Shown one piece after another: positions 1 to 9,238 of a stretch of DNA of 64,000 nt. Within the stretch, counting starts at the first letter, position 1, and every line of letters begins with the position of its first letter. This DNA comes from Saprospiraceae bacterium. Lineage in GTDB: Bacteria > Bacteroidota > Bacteroidia > Chitinophagales > Saprospiraceae. The notes under the pieces were generated by a model, which saw nothing but the letters and a program-made list of their open reading frames with translations, had not been told where the DNA came from and did no database searches. The stretch covers positions 1 through 64,000 of the forward strand of contig JADKFC010000018.1 of assembly GCA_016717655.1 (NCBI GenBank), in the 5' to 3' direction. Made by a program: the position numbers and the translations under genes.

Positions 1-651
1 CCCAAACCATGAGCATCATCCACTATGATATTGGCATGCTATTTTTCTGCAAGAGCTACACTTCAAGGCAATTTGGCCATATCACCTTCCATACTGAATA
101 CACCCGTCTGTGGCAATCAGCTAAATTTTGTCAGGGTCGGTTATGAAAGAATTTCTTTCTAAATCCCGTGAATATTGTTGTGCTCAAAGTTTTAAAGTAC
201 GGGCAAAAGACAATCTGGCTCCATCTAAAATGCATGCATGGTCAAGGTCATCTAAAATGATATAATCATGACGCCCCGGAATAGAAGAGATCACCCCCAG
301 GTTAACCTGAAAACCTGTACTAAATACCAAGGCACCTTCTTTACCCACATAAGATGCTAGGGCGTTTTTTTTCCAGCTCAATATGCAGATCTAGGGTTCC
401 ATTCAGAAACCTGGAACCGGCGCATCCTGTTTAGCCAGATTTGTCAACTGCGGCCTTGGCTGCTCTTTCAGTTTCGGTGGTTGGTCAGACCCAGATAGGA
501 ATTGGATCCCAAACATCATAACATCCTTACCATTTATTTTTACAACGGTATCCTGCTCGGATTCAATCATCCTGAAGTATGGATAAAGGCCCATTTCCAT
601 GATCTTTTGCGGAATATCATACGCCTTCATTTTTTGTTTGAGCAAATTCAT
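1..651 (-). CDS. spt: Serine palmitoyltransferase (alpha-oxoamine synthase), partial and frameshifted
   Basis: PLP enzyme that condenses serine with an acyl thioester to 3-ketosphinganine, the first step of sphingolipid synthesis. The first 80 or so residues carry GLYPYFR and QDTVV, typical of bacterial serine palmitoyltransferases. A second frame (381 to 184) carries VGKEGALVFSTGFQVNLGV and LDHACILDGARLSF. Further fragments below 184 read TDGVFSMEGDMAKLP and VDDAHGLG in shifted frames. The pieces are collinear, so I read one gene with at least five indels whose C-terminal half lies beyond the left edge. It is last in an operon with lipid head-group genes, 11 bases after the PAP2 gene. A true pseudogene is possible, but the error pattern seen throughout the window favours poor consensus. 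KBL or BioF are less likely given the N-terminal signature; a separate KBL sits at 36478-37668. Confidence 0.8.
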
Positions 652-662
652 TTGTTGTTTAT

Positions 663-1596
663 TTAACGGTCTATAAATCGAGCAAATTTACTAATGTATT
701 CTGAGAAAATGGTTTTCGACAAAATATTTTCATAGATATACAAGGCAGTAAATGCCACTAATCCTCCAATTAATACATCAATCACGTAGTGATGAAATGA
801 ATAAACAGCTGAAAACCAAATACCAATTATGTCTATCAGCACAATCCATTGTAGTGTTTTACCGGCATATTTCCTTGCATAAAACCAGGTTATAACCGGA
901 TAAGCGGCATGTAAAGAGGAAATTGCACAAAAACAATGAGTTTTTGGTGTATAACCTTCAAATAAGGGGTATCCAATGATTTTGTCAAATCCAGCAGACC
1001 GCTGCATTTGCAGGTACACTTAAATCCAAAACATTGCTATAGGTGTCAAACCATGGCGGTTGCAGCTAGAAGAGTAATAAATGACAAAGCCAAGTAGATT
1101 GGTAAACAAGTAACAAGAAGTAATTCAGCAGCGCCTTTGTATTTTTCCTGAAGAGATAAGCTGCCAAAAGCATTGGGATGGGAACCCAGGTTAGATAAAA
1201 AAGCGCTGTTATTACGTCAAGAAACGGCTGGTTGTGTGACCTAAAATATTCATTTGGGGTAATAATTTCATTGTTGAATGAAATGCCAAAGAGGTATTTT
1301 TCCAATAGGTATGGTTGATCAATGTGAACCGTATTTATCATATAGTTGGGAAAAACCCTCAGCCCATCATAGATGATCCAAAACCCTATAAAAAAGGCAA
1401 AACCAAGAGCAAAATTTCGGGTTTTACGGTGCCAAAACAAAAAAGTGGTAATTAGCAGGTAAAAAAGAAAGTGATCTACCCTGCTGTCAATCACAGTGGT
1501 ACACCAGATTAGATAGAACGCACTGAAACCAAGCCAGATTTTGAAGTCCTGGTTTTTTCGTTCATCGGGAACCTTTTTAATTATCTCTACTATCAC
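663..1596 (-). CDS. PAP2/AUR1-like inositol-phosphoceramide synthase-type membrane enzyme, frameshifted
   Basis: Polytopic membrane protein of the PAP2 superfamily, closest in motif pattern to AUR1-like head-group transferases. The N-terminal frame (1596-1066) has several hydrophobic helices and FYLTWVPIP. The C-terminal frame (1019-663) has the catalytic SSLHAAYP and HHYVID elements, with the His and Asp of the PAP2 phosphotransfer site. Between them a third frame reads PPWFDTYSNVLDLSVPANA, matching the conserved loop ending in PPW, so there are probably two or three indels between about 970 and 1075 and one gene of roughly 310 residues. The likely start is a GTG at 1596. It lies between a DUF4833-like gene and serine palmitoyltransferase, which suggests transfer of phosphoinositol to ceramide (inference). 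A generic lipid phosphatase is the alternative. Confidence 0.75.
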
Positions 1597-1607
1597 AATT
1601 CGTTCCG

Positions 1608-2123
1608 CTAAGGAATAATTTTTTCATAAGATGGCATTTGAGTTTCGACACAAATACCAAATAATTCGACAAATTTTACCTCTGGGAATACACCAAATTC
1701 TTCAGCATAAACATACATGTTGGTAAGAATAGCCATTTGCCCCCCCAATTGGGTTAAAACCTTGTAATCGGTATCACTTTTTTTATGAATAAAAAATTGT
1801 TTGTCGTAGCTGACAAAATAAAATTCCACTAGCTCGGGTGAAATGACTCTTGACCTGTAACCATAAGCCAGGGTGTTCTGGATGTAATTTAATTCAGATT
1901 CTTCTTGTAGCTCATTGTATTTGATCCAATATACCTTCATGGGCTCATCTAGATTCCAATCATTGCACTGACCAATATTTACTTCATAAACTACGGTATT
2001 GATGTTTTGATTCCGCTGAATATAAAACAGCAGTCCTTCTTTTTTGGGCACTGGATAATCTGTAGGTAAGCCCTGGGGCTCATAGGTCTTATCCAAAAAA
2101 GATTGAAAAAAAGTTTGATTCAT
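1608..2123 (-). CDS. DUF4833-like protein of the inositol/sphingolipid operon
   Basis: Protein of 171 residues with no signal peptide or membrane segment. It resembles the DUF4833 family, which I recall from Bacteroidota: a segment NINTVVYEVNIGQCNDWNL is followed by VYWIKY and a C-terminal block with LGGQMAILTNMYVYAEEFG. The biochemical role is unknown. It is third from the end in a tight four-gene operon (9-base gap after the CDP-alcohol transferase, 11-base gap before the PAP2 gene), so a part in inositol- or sphingolipid assembly is inferred from context. Family assignment is from memory of the motif pattern and is less certain than that of the neighbours. Confidence 0.65.
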   Translation of the reverse strand: MNQTFFQSFLDKTYEPQGLPTDYPVPKKEGLLFYIQRNQNINTVVYEVNIGQCNDWNLDEPMKVYWIKYNELQEESELNYIQNTLAYGYRSRVISPELVEFYFVSYDKQFFIHKKSDTDYKVLTQLGGQMAILTNMYVYAEEFGVFPEVKFVELFGICVETQMPSYEKIIP

Positions 2124-2132
2124 GGCTAATTC

Positions 2133-2837
2133 TTAAGACTGATTAAGTAAGTCTCTTGCAGCCAATAACCGATTGATGGCAGTGATGTTGGCTAAAATGG
2201 CAAGAATAAAGAGAGGAAATGTAAAAATAGTAATGGTTTCAAACAGCGGAAAAGGTAACCAATCAACAATTATTTTATAGTCTGACCCTATAAAATGTGA
2301 CGCCACACCGCAAGCCAGGCCAGAAATACCAATCAACAATATACGCTCCGGTCTCTGCATAAACCCAATATCTGACATTTTAAGCCCCATTCCTTCGGCT
2401 CTTGCTCTGGTATAACTCACCATGATTGAGCCAATCATGCCTATAAAAGCAAAAAGTGAACTTAAAAAGTAACTGTGACCAATCAGATAATAACATATGC
2501 CAAGAAACATTATCATTTCGCTGTATCTATCTAATACTGAGTCGAATATGGCACCATATCTGGATTCTTGTTTTCCCACTCTGGCCAATCTTCCGTCGAT
2601 CATATCCATTAGGCCTCCCAATAAAATAGTTGCGGCTGCCCAACCGATGTAACGGTGATCTCCTCTACTACCTTTTTCTACCCCAACAATGAAAATAATT
2701 GAAGCTAATATATTGATAATCAAACCTAAAAATGTAATAAAGTTGGGAGTAATGCCTAATTTGATAAGGAGATTGATGAAAGGATTGATAACACTATACA
2801 CCCATTGTTGACCTTTGTTTTTCCAGTTGTTTTCCAT
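2133..2837 (-). CDS. CDP-alcohol phosphatidyltransferase, phosphatidylinositol(-phosphate) synthase type
   Basis: Integral membrane enzyme of 234 residues that transfers a phosphatidyl group from CDP-diacylglycerol to an alcohol. The complete CDP-OH-P signature is present at about residues 78-105: D-x-x-D-G-x-x-A-R, eight residues, G-x-x-x-D-x-x-x-D (DMIDGRLARV then YGAIFDSVLDR). About six hydrophobic helices follow, with YTRARAEG in a loop. The acceptor cannot be read from the motif. Its place as first gene of an operon with an AUR1-like enzyme and serine palmitoyltransferase points to inositol phosphate or inositol (inference). PgsA and other phosphatidyltransferases share the motif. It is divergent from mqnA across about 190 bases. 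Confidence 0.85.
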   Translation of the reverse strand: MENNWKNKGQQWVYSVINPFINLLIKLGITPNFITFLGLIINILASIIFIVGVEKGSRGDHRYIGWAAATILLGGLMDMIDGRLARVGKQESRYGAIFDSVLDRYSEMIMFLGICYYLIGHSYFLSSLFAFIGMIGSIMVSYTRARAEGMGLKMSDIGFMQRPERILLIGISGLACGVASHFIGSDYKIIVDWLPFPLFETITIFTFPLFILAILANITAINRLLAARDLLNQS

Positions 2838-3028
2838 TCAATCTGTCTGTTGTGACAATTATAGTAAATACCAATTCACTTCAAATAGTTTATTTTGTGA
2901 CTTAAATTATGGATGGATAAAACCACCTTTGATCTTTGTTGCAACAAACAAACATACAATTTGACTTGTTATTTAAAGTGTTACCCTTTAAAAAGGCCAG
3001 TATTCAAATGCTAAAATATTAAAATTTG

Positions 3029-3777
3029 ATGTCAAAACCTAAAATTAACCTAGTACTGGTTTCCTATCTGAATACTTTACCGTTTCTGGAAGGGTTTAAT
3101 TGTAATCCTAATCATGGTTTTAATTTATTATTCAAAACCCCATCTGAAGGCGCAAAAAGTTTTTTTAATAATGAAGCACCTATTGCCCTCATTCCAATAG
3201 GTAGCCTGATTCACCAAAACGAATATTCCATTTGTACAGATTATTGTATCGGCTGTGATGGTGCTGTAAGGACGGTAGGAGTATTTTCTGACTGCCCTTT
3301 GAATGATTTAGAAAGGGTTTATCTGGATGAAGATTCAAGAACCTCAGTATTATTGGTCAAGTGTTATTCAAAATCTAGGCCTTAACAAGGGTTAAATGGA
3401 TTCATGGCCTTCCCGAAAGAAATGAAGACATTGCCGAAAGGAGGGGAATACTAGCCATTGGGGACAAGGTTTTTGGGTATGAAGGAAATTGGTCATATTT
3501 TTCAGACTTAGGCAGATTGTGGAAACAAACCTTTAATCTGCCGTTTGCCTTTGCTGTATTTGCAGCAAAACCCGATGTAAAAATGGAATACATAAAAGAA
3601 TTAAACAGCATCCTAATGGCAGGAATTAACAGCATTCCTACCATGAAATTTCCGGAGGTACATCAAATTAATGATCTGCCTTCTTATTTTAAAAAAAATA
3701 TATCTTATCACCTGGATGAAAATAAAAAAAAGGCGATTCAATTGTTTATATCTGAGGTTGATCGTTTGGAACTTTAG
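3029..3777 (+). CDS. mqnA: Chorismate dehydratase MqnA (futalosine menaquinone pathway), frameshifted
   Basis: Periplasmic-binding-protein-like fold enzyme making 3-enolpyruvyl-benzoate from chorismate, the first step of futalosine menaquinone synthesis. The N-terminal part has LVSYLNTLPFLEG and IALIPIGSL; the segment DEDSRTSVLLV is the family SRTS motif. After about 3360 the frame breaks. The downstream frame reads RGILAIGDKVFGYEG, the family IGD motif, then LPFAFAVFAAKPD to a stop at 3777. The reconstructed protein is about 249 residues, normal for MqnA. ATG at 3029 is preferred over TTG at 3026. At least one indel lies between 3360 and 3405. A UbiA/MqnP-like prenyltransferase at 43179 would act later in the same pathway. 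Confidence 0.85.
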
Positions 3778-3798
3778 TCATTTGAGTATCTTAGCAGA

Positions 3799-4535
3799 AT
3801 GAGTACAAAACATAAAGCAGCATGGTATAAGAGGGCAGCAAAATTTTTGTTGAAGGTCGGCCTCTTTTTCTTTGTCGGAAGTGTACTTTCAGTTATTCTA
3901 TTCAGATGGGTACCTATTCCTGTTACTCCGCTCATGCTGATTAGGCTAGTTGAACAAGTGAGTGATGGCAAAGACCTAAGACTTGTAAAAGATTGGGAAC
4001 CTTTGTCTGAAATCTCTCCTTCGCTTCAGTTGGCTGTAGTTGTTTGTGAAGACCAGGAATTTCTAAGGCACAATGGCTTCAATATGGACGCAATTTTGGC
4101 TGCATTCAGATCAAATTCTAAGGGAAGAAAATTGAGAGGGGCCAGTACCATTAGTCAACAAACAGCTAAAAATGTTTTCTTGTGGCATGGAAGGAATTAT
4201 GTAAGGAAGGGGCTTGAAGCATATTTTACGGTATTAATTGAGACATTCAGGCGAAAGAAAGAATCATGGAAGTTTATTTGAACGTAATTGAATTTGGTAA
4301 CGGCATCTATGGTGCGCAAGCTGCATCTATTCATTATTTTGGCAAAGATGTGTCCAAACTTACCAAAGAAGAAGCAGCCAGATTGGCTGTTATTTTACCT
4401 AGCCCAAGAAGGTACAAAGCGTCACAACCCGGACCTTATGTTGCCAGAAGAACCGAATGGACACTCAGGCAAATGCGTATGTGGGGCAATAGGTTGGATT
4501 ATAGTTCCCGTACCATACCCGGTGAAGAAGAATAA
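3799..4535 (+). CDS. mtgA: Monofunctional peptidoglycan glycosyltransferase (GT51), frameshifted
   Basis: Membrane-anchored enzyme that polymerises lipid II into glycan strands. Residues 15-35 form a transmembrane anchor. GT51 motif 1 appears as EDQEFLRHNGF with the catalytic Glu, and motif 2 as RGASTISQQTAKNVFLW. Near 4245-4265 the frame changes; the second frame starts with MEVYLNVIEFGNGIYG, the third GT51 motif, and carries on to PSPRRYKASQPGP. A single indel explains the break and gives about 245 residues, the usual length of MtgA. It follows mqnA by 21 bases and is convergent with the next gene, whose stop is 4 bases away. Confidence 0.88.
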
Positions 4536-4539
4536 AAGA

Positions 4540-5475
4540 TCAATCTATAAGCCAGCGGTCTTTTATAATTTCTTTTTCCTGGATGGTTTTTAAGGTGTCT
4601 TCACTTTCTTTTCCTATCTGTTCAAGCAGGTTAATTACAAAGTTCCTTTGGTTTCCTACAATTGCAGCCAGCGTCTTTACTTTGTTTTGAGTTACCCAGT
4701 CTGAAATAAAATTATCAATCCACTCCCTGGAGAAAGAACTAAATTCGTGAATTGGTAATTGCCCGGAAGGTGCTGTGATGCCAATATCATTTAGCTCCTT
4801 ATCAAACAACCTAAGGGCATTGTTGGCGGCATAACTCAAATCTGCTGCTTTTCGGATAGAGTCAAATTTTTGTCTGTCGCTCCAGCTGCCGGAAGTGTAC
4901 ATGTCTTTTGAACCCCATGAAATGGCATTTTGTAATTCCTGACTGACCCCATCTAAATGGATCAGCGCAACCTTACCACTTTCGACAGCTTCTTTGATCT
5001 CAATGAGACGAGATTTCAGCAAGTCTACTTCATTCAGGATTTCGATTAATACTTCTGACTTTTCTTCTCTGTTTGTAAGGAGTTCCTCCTGACGTTGTTT
5101 TTTCAACAATAACAGTTTGGTTTTATTTTGCTCTAATTCTGCTGCTTTGGATTCGAGTACGGAGGCTTCATATTTGGTTAATTCAATGTTTTTTTCAAGT
5201 TCCTTAATCTTTAACGATACCCTCAGATAATCTTGTCTTTCCTTTTCAAGGTTTTTATCTTTATTGCCCATCAGGCTGTCGAAAATAGAGCTTACATTCA
5301 TACTTTCGAGGGCTTCAATATCTTCCAGTTCTTTGTCAAGTTGTATCTTTTGTGCAGCCAACTCTTCTTCTTTTTCTGCAATAGAATTGATCAACACATC
5401 GTAGTGCTTTTTGGCTGCCTCAAGGTGGCCTATTCTGGCCATCGTTTCCTGAATCTGGCTTGTGAGAAGTGACAT
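4540..5475 (-). CDS. Coiled-coil protein of unknown function
   Basis: I do not recognise a family. The protein has about 311 residues. Roughly residues 5-180 are dominated by heptad-rich charged helix (many Glu, Lys and Leu), a long coiled coil. The C-terminal 130 residues are less repetitive and contain SWGSKDMYTSGSWSDRQKFD and REWIDNFISDWVTQNK. No signal peptide or membrane segment is seen, so it is probably cytoplasmic. ATG at 5475 is preferred because it follows the stop of the upstream pseudouridine synthase gene by 4 bases; an upstream in-frame ATG at 5493 would overlap that gene by 14 bases. The two genes are probably co-transcribed. Confidence 0.7.
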   Translation of the reverse strand: MSLLTSQIQETMARIGHLEAAKKHYDVLINSIAEKEEELAAQKIQLDKELEDIEALESMNVSSIFDSLMGNKDKNLEKERQDYLRVSLKIKELEKNIELTKYEASVLESKAAELEQNKTKLLLLKKQRQEELLTNREEKSEVLIEILNEVDLLKSRLIEIKEAVESGKVALIHLDGVSQELQNAISWGSKDMYTSGSWSDRQKFDSIRKAADLSYAANNALRLFDKELNDIGITAPSGQLPIHEFSSFSREWIDNFISDWVTQNKVKTLAAIVGNQRNFVINLLEQIGKESEDTLKTIQEKEIIKDRWLID

Positions 5476-5479
5476 GTTT

Positions 5480-6163
5480 TTATAAATCTGCAACTAATTC
5501 AGCAAAAGGTCTCCAAAGTCTTAATTCTGGAAAATCGGCAACTATTGAAATTTCTTCCTTACTGACCGGGTGAATAAATTTCATTTCACGGCAATGCAAG
5601 GCAATGGATTTGTCTGGCAAGGCAATTTTACTGCCATATTTAAGATCACCAATAATGGGATAACCCATCTTACTCATCTGAGCACGTGCCTGATGTGGCC
5701 TGCCTGTAACCAAATCAAGTTTAATCAGGGAATATATGTCGATGATACCTGCCAATTCATAATGGGTGATGGCCAGCTTTCCTTCATTGGTCATATTGAT
5801 TTTGGCTTTAACTTTATTGGCCATCTCATCTTTGATCAGGTAATGCTTCCAGGTGCCGCTAAAGGGATCTGGTCTGGCATCCGTAAGTGCATAATAGGTT
5901 TTGCTGATCTTTTTTTCCTGAAAAAGTTTACTCATCCTTTCTGCAGCCTTGCTGGTTCTTGCAAATATGGTAACCCCTGAGGCTGGTCTGTCTAATCTAT
6001 GTAATACTCCCAACCACACATTGTCAGGTTTACCATATCTTACCTTGATATAGGCTTTTACTTCTTCTTCCAAAGTGGGATCACCTGTTTCATCCGCATG
6101 TACCAGCCTACCGGCTTGTTTATTGACAGCGATTAGATGATTATCTTCATAAATTACCTGCAT
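5480..6163 (-). CDS. RluA-family pseudouridine synthase
   Basis: Protein of 227 residues that isomerises uridine to pseudouridine in rRNA or tRNA. The catalytic motif is VLHRLDRPASGV, with the essential Asp in HRLDR, at about residues 55-66. Later family elements are KLDLVTGRPHQARAQM (the TGRxHQ-x-R motif) and GYPIIGDLKYG. The N-terminus begins directly with VIYEDNHLIAVNK, so there is no S4 RNA-binding domain; short RluA members of this kind are common. The exact target site cannot be told from the sequence. Confidence 0.9.
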   Translation of the reverse strand: MQVIYEDNHLIAVNKQAGRLVHADETGDPTLEEEVKAYIKVRYGKPDNVWLGVLHRLDRPASGVTIFARTSKAAERMSKLFQEKKISKTYYALTDARPDPFSGTWKHYLIKDEMANKVKAKINMTNEGKLAITHYELAGIIDIYSLIKLDLVTGRPHQARAQMSKMGYPIIGDLKYGSKIALPDKSIALHCREMKFIHPVSKEEISIVADFPELRLWRPFAELVADL

Positions 6164-6208
6164 TTATCTGTTTTTCCGCTGCAAAGATACGGAAAAGAAG
6201 GTGGCAGA

Positions 6209-8665
6209 TTACATCCTACGAGGCTTTAATTGCTGATAATCGAGGAAGTAGATGACCTTTAAAGAAAGGTTGTTATTTTGATTTTCGGTTAACACAGAGT
6301 CCAAATGATGGAAATAATCAATTTCGGTACTGTTATTGAACTGTGAAATGGCATTTTTCCAAACTAAGTTGATGAAGCTGCCTTGGGCAAATTGCCATGT
6401 ATAAACGAGGTCTATATTAAAATAATCTGCCGATCTACCTGGATTTTCAGCGCTTAAGGAAAAAGGATTCAAACTTCCATCCTGATTCAGTAGATAAAAC
6501 GATTTGTTGGTTACGGTGCTAGTATAGTGCCTTAACCTGGCCGTAAGTCCCATCCGATTGGTAAAATTATATTTAAAACTAAGTGTGTTTACAACGGTAT
6601 TGATATTTCTTCGGGCAAAATAAGGTTGGTCATCCTGATATCCTGAAAATCCAATATTATTAAACTTTGGTTGATAGCTAAAGCCGAGTGAGATGGAGGT
6701 TTTAGAGTTAAATCGGATGGATTGAAAAATATTAGCATCATAACTCAATCTATCGTAAAAGGAAATATAATTGCGTAAATAGAATTCTGCAGATAAATAG
6801 TACATCTTATTGTTGTTGGTTTCAAACCAACCTCCACATACATAACTTTTGCCATCTCTAAAATATTTGCCTTGTTGTCTGGGTTCGTAGAAATCATTGG
6901 ATTCCGGCTTATATGACAAGTACATGCCGGCCCACCATAGATTTTTTAGCTGCCCATTTAAATTCAATTTAGCCTCTCCGTATTGATAAGTTCTTTGAAC
7001 CGGCTCAATTTTTTTGTACAAATGACTAACGTTTAAATTTCCATTGATGGTGATTCTATTGTACCACGTACCAGGATTTACCCATCGATAACTTAACCAA
7101 AGGCCGTGGTTTATAAAATTGTTATTGGTAAAGTACCCAAGATCATTGCTCGTAAATTTGGTATCCGTCAATTCTTGAAAAAGGTTAAAATTAAAGCGAC
7201 CGCTTTTTTTTCCAACATAAAAAAGATGGCTGTACCCTGTTTGTACTTTAGATTCAATGAGCTGACTTGCCGCTACCTTTCCGCCAATGTTCCAGGTATT
7301 GGAATTATCATTAAGATCAAATAATACAGATGTGACAATGGCTTCATGAGCATCTCCTCTTCTCAATACGCTTGTATTAACAAAGCTTATACTTGAGTTA
7401 TTTTTTAATGTTTGGTCTACTACCAGGACATTAAAATTGGTAAGGGGATTGGTGAGTTCCTGCCTTTGATCTCGGGTTTCAATATTTTCTATGGTAGCGT
7501 ACTGGGCTGCTGTTAAGGCGTTGAGAAAGGCAATGCCCATGCCATTTTCGGTACGGCCTGATATCTTGGAGGCATTGATGAGTCGGGTTTCAATGGGATT
7601 GCTGAGTATTCGCTCTTTATCCCTCAACTTTTGATGCACATGGTTGAAATAATAGGGAGTTCCACCTATCCTTCGGGAATAAAAAAAATTACCTTTATTG
7701 AATAGCTCGATGCCTTCAGTGAAAAATGGACGGTTTTCATTAAACCGCACTTCAAAGGGTGTTAAATTTAAAACCTGGTTATCACTTTGTACCTGACCAA
7801 AATCTGGAATTAGTGTTGCGTCCAGGGTAAAAGCCTGATTGATGCCCCATTTCACATCCATGCCTCCATTGATCTGTTGGCTCCAGCCCGAGGCTTCTGT
7901 TTCTGATGGGTAGTGATTGGTATAAAAAGATAGATATGGTGAAAATTGCAACCTGAGTGGAGGTTTAATATTCTCAAGTCCTGTCCAATGACCTTCTTGT
8001 GTAAGAAAGCCATTGACGGTAGGCCATACAGGGTTCCACATATACTGCTCCCCTGTTTTAACCCTTCTTCTGGTTACATTTAAGCCCCAGTCCTGAATGT
8101 TTTTATTGCTAAAACGAATGGCTGAAAAAGGTATAAAGATTTCGAAATGCCATTCATTTTCATTCATGGTGGTAGCGCTCTGCCAAACGGCGTTCCAACT
8201 AAAATCTTCACTTTCATCCACAGATGGTGAGACTTTTGCATCCATTTGTTCATTAAGGGGGGTAACAAAATACTCAAACCCATTTTGATTGTCCAGATAG
8301 GTATCAAATATGATTCCTACAAAGTCATTATTACCGAAGCCATCTCTACCTGCCAATTCAGTCGAAATGTCTTCTTTTATAGCTTCTCTGCATTTTCCAG
8401 CTACAAAGATTCCGTCATCATTGTAGCCCAAATAAATGGTAGTTTGTTTATTTAATTCCTCAAGATCTCCGGGTTTAGGTCTGAATTCCACAAAACTATC
8501 CAATTGACTGACATCGTTCCATTCTGTAACACCGATAATTCCATCAATCGTTTTTGGGGATTGTATCCGTTGTGCCACCAATTTTTTGGGTGCATAGCTG
8601 GCAGGCTGCTGAGCGTTCAAAATATTAAGAAAAACCAATGTAAACAGGGCAAACAAAAATCTCAT
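6209..8665 (-). CDS. DUF5916 outer-membrane protein with N-terminal CBM9-like domain
   Basis: Large secreted protein of about 818 residues. A signal peptide ends near LNILNAQ. Residues 30-230 resemble the carbohydrate-binding family 9 / DOMON-like fold at the start of DUF5916 proteins (KTIDGIIGVTEWND, FVGIIFDTYLDNQNGFEYFV). The middle part holds FGQVQSDNQVLNLTPFEVRF and ENRPFFTEG, typical of this family. The remainder has alternating aromatic beta-strand texture to the C-terminus, consistent with an outer-membrane beta-barrel. Substrate and role are unknown. ATG at 8665 is preferred to an upstream TTG because it places the signal peptide correctly. Confidence 0.85.
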   Translation of the reverse strand: MRFLFALFTLVFLNILNAQQPASYAPKKLVAQRIQSPKTIDGIIGVTEWNDVSQLDSFVEFRPKPGDLEELNKQTTIYLGYNDDGIFVAGKCREAIKEDISTELAGRDGFGNNDFVGIIFDTYLDNQNGFEYFVTPLNEQMDAKVSPSVDESEDFSWNAVWQSATTMNENEWHFEIFIPFSAIRFSNKNIQDWGLNVTRRRVKTGEQYMWNPVWPTVNGFLTQEGHWTGLENIKPPLRLQFSPYLSFYTNHYPSETEASGWSQQINGGMDVKWGINQAFTLDATLIPDFGQVQSDNQVLNLTPFEVRFNENRPFFTEGIELFNKGNFFYSRRIGGTPYYFNHVHQKLRDKERILSNPIETRLINASKISGRTENGMGIAFLNALTAAQYATIENIETRDQRQELTNPLTNFNVLVVDQTLKNNSSISFVNTSVLRRGDAHEAIVTSVLFDLNDNSNTWNIGGKVAASQLIESKVQTGYSHLFYVGKKSGRFNFNLFQELTDTKFTSNDLGYFTNNNFINHGLWLSYRWVNPGTWYNRITINGNLNVSHLYKKIEPVQRTYQYGEAKLNLNGQLKNLWWAGMYLSYKPESNDFYEPRQQGKYFRDGKSYVCGGWFETNNNKMYYLSAEFYLRNYISFYDRLSYDANIFQSIRFNSKTSISLGFSYQPKFNNIGFSGYQDDQPYFARRNINTVVNTLSFKYNFTNRMGLTARLRHYTSTVTNKSFYLLNQDGSLNPFSLSAENPGRSADYFNIDLVYTWQFAQGSFINLVWKNAISQFNNSTEIDYFHHLDSVLTENQNNNLSLKVIYFLDYQQLKPRRM

Positions 8666-8729
8666 CAGATACAATTATTTGTTAATGACGAAACTTCCAT
8701 TGGGAGGGTTGCATTGGTCTGAGTGTAAT

Positions 8730-9227
8730 CTAAGAAAAAACGGGCCAGCTCCCCTGGAGTCGCATGGTTTTTTCAATTACGTCTCTGACACAGCCTTTAC
8801 CGCCATTGAAAGGAGAAATGTAACGCGCCAACTGCAATACCTCTGTTACTGCATCAGCTGGGCAAGCAGACACCCCTGCCTTATTGAGCAAAACGATGTC
8901 TGGAAGATCGTCGCCCATGTACAAGACTTCTTCATTTTTTAAATTGTACTTATCCAATAAATCATCATAAGAAGCAGCTTTGTCTTTAAGTTTGTCGTAG
9001 ATGTCTGTGAGGCCCAGGTATTCAAATCTTTTCCTTACACCATCTGAAGCGCCTTTTGTGATAACAGCCACCCGGTATCCGGCTTCTATGGCATATCTGA
9101 CAGCCTGGCCATCACGGGTGCTCATGGTTCTCAACATATCACCGTTTTCCATTACCAATACTTCTCCATTGGTAAATACACCATCTACATCAAAAACGAA
9201 AGTGGTAATTTGTTCGAATCCATTCAT
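8730..9227 (-). CDS. kdsC: 3-deoxy-D-manno-octulosonate 8-phosphate phosphatase (KdsC-type HAD)
   Basis: HAD-superfamily phosphatase of 165 residues that releases Kdo from Kdo-8-phosphate for lipopolysaccharide core synthesis. HAD motif I is FVFDVDGVFTNGE with the nucleophile Asp pair; motif II is VAVITKGAS; motif III is YMGDDLPD. Absence of a cap domain and the length fit the KdsC tetramer family. It follows iscX by 11 bases on the same strand. The third-strand region and GCVRDVIE near the C-terminus are also typical of KdsC. Specificity for Kdo-8-P is from family resemblance only. Confidence 0.88.
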   Translation of the reverse strand: MNGFEQITTFVFDVDGVFTNGEVLVMENGDMLRTMSTRDGQAVRYAIEAGYRVAVITKGASDGVRKRFEYLGLTDIYDKLKDKAASYDDLLDKYNLKNEEVLYMGDDLPDIVLLNKAGVSACPADAVTEVLQLARYISPFNGGKGCVRDVIEKTMRLQGSWPVFS

Positions 9228-9238
9228 TAAGCATCAAT

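Noticed and set aside
1..651. Pseudogene call for serine palmitoyltransferase
   Set aside because: The error pattern matches intact essential genes in the same window, so I treat it as a damaged consensus, though true decay cannot be excluded.
5570..5980. 136-codon plus-strand ORF
   Set aside because: Entirely antisense to the RluA-family gene, which has its full catalytic motif.
9205..9220. TTCGAATCC resembling a tRNA T-loop
   Set aside because: It encodes part of the KdsC N-terminus and has no acceptor or anticodon stem around it.
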